From assembly GCF_003258295.1 (NCBI RefSeq), contig NZ_QKYN01000110.1, forward strand, positions 1 to 64,000: a stretch of DNA of 64,000 nucleotides, written 5' to 3'. The stretch is from Streptacidiphilus pinicola. GTDB lineage: Bacteria; Actinomycetota; Actinomycetes; Streptomycetales; Streptomycetaceae. Numbering within the stretch: the first letter of the stretch is position 1; each line of letters starts with the position of its first letter. The notes beneath the pieces were generated by a model that ran no database searches, was not told the origin of the DNA, and saw only the letters and a program-made list of their open reading frames with translations. Shown piece after piece: positions 62,114 to 64,000 of the stretch. Both the position numbers and the translations under genes were made by a program.

Positions 62114-62788
62114 TCAGACGCTCTTCGACCGGGTCGAGCCGGTGAGGTGGGCGAAGACGACCACGTTGCCCAGGTACTCCTGCCGGGACTTGTCGAAGCC
62201 CGCGCCGCAGGTGATCAGACGCAGCTCCGGGTCCGCGGTCTGGCCGTAGACCTGCTGGGTCGGGAAGCTGCTGGCGGCGTAGGCCTGCACCGCGTCGATG
62301 GTGAAGACGGCCGTGGTGTGGTCCGCGCGGTCGACGTCGATGGTCCACCCCTTCTTCAGCGCGCCGAGGTTGTAGAAGACGGCCGGCCCCTGGGTGTTGT
62401 CGACGTGTCCGGCGATCACCGCGGTGCCGCTCTCGCCCGGGGTGATGCCGGCCTGGTACCAGCCGGCCAGGTTGCGGTCGGCCTCCGGCGGAGCGTCGAG
62501 GTGGCCGTTGGCCAGCAGCGACAGACCGGTCAGCGGGGCGTTGACACCGATGACGGGGATCCGCACCCGGGTCGGCGTCGCGGGCGGGAGCGGTGTCGCC
62601 GCGCCGGACGGGCTCGCGCTCGGGGGCCCGGAGGCGAGACCCTGCGCGGCCGTGGGCTGCGGCGGCGGGGAGTAGCGCGGCCAGCCGTGGACGACGAGGG
62701 CGGCGCCGATCAGTACGACGGCGGCGATCGAGGCGATCACCATGAGGTGGCGACGCCGGCTGGTGGGCTGGTTCTCCACGGTGCTCAC
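62114..62788 (-). CDS. Class F sortase
   Basis: A 224-residue membrane-anchored transpeptidase with one N-terminal helix (LMVIASIAAVVLIGAALVV), a Pro/Ala/Ser-rich linker and a sortase barrel. The catalytic histidine is H128 (VIAGHVDNT), the cysteine C194 (LITCGAGF) and the arginine R202. The GTG at 62788 has a ggag ribosome site at six to seven bases. It lies between a small surface protein gene, its probable substrate, and narK. Confidence 0.87.
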   Translation of the reverse strand: MSTVENQPTSRRRHLMVIASIAAVVLIGAALVVHGWPRYSPPPQPTAAQGLASGPPSASPSGAATPLPPATPTRVRIPVIGVNAPLTGLSLLANGHLDAPPEADRNLAGWYQAGITPGESGTAVIAGHVDNTQGPAVFYNLGALKKGWTIDVDRADHTTAVFTIDAVQAYAASSFPTQQVYGQTADPELRLITCGAGFDKSRQEYLGNVVVFAHLTGSTRSKSV

Positions 62789-62913
62789 GCGGGACTCCGG
62801 TACGAGGGTTGCGGCAGGGGATCTGGGGGTGGGGCCGGAGAAGGCCCGGCCCCGGGTGCGAGCGCGGCACGAGGCCGCGGCGCGCACACGGGGCCGTCTG
62901 GGATCGCGAGGGG

Positions 62914-63348
62914 TCAGGCGCGGCCGGAGGCGCGGCGGCGCTTGAACAGCACCGTGCCGCCGACACCGGCCAGCGCGACCAGGGCGGAGCCCGCGGCGAG
63001 GTCCGCGGTGTTCGCGCCGGTGCTGGTGGAGCCGACACCGGTGGTCATGGTGCCGCTCGGGCTGACCGGGCAGAGCCGGGCGGCGCGCGAGGCGGCCGCG
63101 TCGGCGGCCTCCTTCAGGTCCTCCAGGTTGGCCCGCTCGGCCTTGCCCGGGTGCCCGCCGTCCTTGATCTGCTTCTTGAAGTCCCGCCACGCCGCCTCGA
63201 ACGCGTCCTCGGCCTTCTCCGCCTTGACGACCGCGCGGTGGCAGTCGTCGTGGTGGTGCCCCGTGGTCGCGGCGTTGGCGGCCGGGGCGGCGAACATCAG
63301 GCCGACGGCGACGACCGCGGTGCCGGCGATGGTGGAGATGGTGCGCAT
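62914..63348 (-). CDS. Small secreted protein with C-terminal sorting-type tail
   Basis: A 144-residue exported protein: signal peptide with cleavage near APAANA (about residue 26), a His/Asp patch (TTGHHHDDCHR), a charged helical body rich in Lys/Glu, two cysteines, a Ser/Thr/Gly stretch (TTGVGSTSTGANT), a hydrophobic helix (AGSALVALAGVGGTVLF) and a KRRR end. That is the layout of a sortase substrate without a canonical LPxTG motif. It lies 125 bp upstream of the class F sortase on the same strand. Confidence 0.82.
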   Translation of the reverse strand: MRTISTIAGTAVVAVGLMFAAPAANAATTGHHHDDCHRAVVKAEKAEDAFEAAWRDFKKQIKDGGHPGKAERANLEDLKEAADAAASRAARLCPVSPSGTMTTGVGSTSTGANTADLAAGSALVALAGVGGTVLFKRRRASGRA

Positions 63349-63622
63349 GTTGGACCTTTCGTCACGGGTCGGCGGAGGCTCCGCTCGTCCCTGTCTGAAA
63401 GTCATAAGAAATGTCTTAAAGTCGTCCCGCACCTCGAGGATTCGGCCTGACGGGTTGTCGAATTACGGCGTGTCAGTGCACGATTTGGCTGGTCAGAAGC
63501 GGTATAAGCGGGGCCTGTGCCGCCCGTGGAGATCCGCTCCGTCGGAGTAACCCCAAGGGGCCCTAGGATCGGCATCCGGCTCCCGTGACGGGGGCGCCGG
63601 GGCGAGACGAGCTGGAGGACGG

Positions 63623-64000
63623 GTGCCACGCGAGAGCGGTGACGCGAGCTTCCTGCGCCGGCTCAACCAGGTCGCCGTGCTGCGCGGCCTGCACGGGACC
63701 GAGACCGCCACGCTCGCCGAGCTGGCCCGCACCGCCCGCCTCTCCCGCGCGACCACCGAGACGATCATGGAAACGCTGCTCCGCGAGGGCCAGGCCGAGG
63801 AGTTCGCCCCCAGCGCGACCGAGCGCCTGCGCGGCCGACCGGCCCGGCGCTTCGCCTTCCGGGGAGCCGTGGGGCACGTGGCCGGGGTCGGCATCGGCGG
63901 GGCCCGGCTCACCGCCATGGTCGCCGATCTGCGCGGCCGGATCGTCGCCCGCGAGCAGGTGAGCGCCCCGCCCGACCTCCCGTCAGCGGGCCGCCTGGAC
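63623..64000 (+). CDS. ROK-family regulator, 3' truncated by window end
   Basis: The frame starts GTG at 63623 after a ggagg ribosome site and stays open to the last base (126 codons). The N-terminal winged-helix part reads SFLRRLNQVAVLRGLHGTET and LARTARLSRATTETIMETLL; then RLRGRPARRFAFRGAVGHV leads into the start of the sugar-kinase-like ROK domain (VAGVGIGGARLTAMVADLRG). ROK repressors control sugar or amino-sugar genes. The rest of the gene lies outside the window. The 274-bp upstream gap has no feature I can support. Confidence 0.85.
   Translation, partial: MPRESGDASFLRRLNQVAVLRGLHGTETATLAELARTARLSRATTETIMETLLREGQAEEFAPSATERLRGRPARRFAFRGAVGHVAGVGIGGARLTAMVADLRGRIVAREQVSAPPDLPSAGRLD

Overview
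The window is very GC-rich, uses GTG/TTG starts often, has dense short-spaced genes on both strands, and carries families typical of Streptomycetaceae: bL37, PF04672 methyltransferases, a SigB/SigF-type sigma factor with GTTT-N14-GGGT promoters, a class F sortase with its substrate, and a piece resembling a well-known dispersed Streptomyces repeat. I infer a chromosomal segment of Streptomyces, Kitasatospora or Streptacidiphilus; the genus is not fixed by what I can see. About 60 protein genes are supported. I saw no tRNA, rRNA, CRISPR array, transposase or prophage.

Layout. 1-3.8 kb: ureD followed by two tandem ammonium transporters, closed by a strong hairpin. 3.9-6.3 kb: a membrane protein and two secreted proteins (one GH16-like). 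6.5-11.3 kb: a LacI regulator facing a MIO-family ammonia-lyase homologue plus MFS transporter, with a LacI-type operator array before the transporter and marC. 11.3-14.1 kb: two TetR regulators with visible operators, each beside an enzyme or membrane gene. 14.1-19 kb: a conserved-hypothetical/MoxR ATPase/metallopeptidase-VWA operon and a hemerythrin gene, each preceded by the same 22-bp sequence about 100 bp upstream of its start. 19-20.5 kb: a stress sigma factor and a divergent membrane gene with back-to-back sigma-B-like promoters.

20.6-33.7 kb: mostly metabolism and oxidative stress: aldehyde dehydrogenase, old yellow enzyme, bL37, a Gre-like factor, a PF04672 methyltransferase, katG and fur sharing a perfect Fur-type box, a stand-alone hemC, small conserved proteins, a FAD monooxygenase and a PEP-mutase-family protein. 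34-43.3 kb: a ClpC-like AAA+ protein overlapping a family 5 uracil-DNA glycosylase, a PG-rich membrane protein, AraC/TauE, a second PF04672 methyltransferase and a drug exporter with an extra C-terminal domain. 43.3-49.2 kb: acetyltransferase, MOCOS-like aminotransferase, ABCG-type transporter and two alpha/beta hydrolases.

49.3-59.5 kb: two secreted GH27 alpha-galactosidases bracket an oxidoreductase, a COG4705 membrane protein, a disulfide-reductase-like flavoprotein, a nitronate monooxygenase and a D-Ala-D-Ala carboxypeptidase. 59.6-64 kb: LysE exporter with divergent Lrp regulator, then (minus strand) a small surface protein, class F sortase and NarK-type nitrate transporter, and finally a ROK-family regulator cut by the window end.

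The most interesting items are the ammonia-lyase homologue whose MIO triad is missing, the MoxR/VWA cassette with its flanking or shared 22-bp repeat, the dense operator arrays (LacI, TetR, Lrp), and the ClpC-like protein without a visible ClpP-docking loop.
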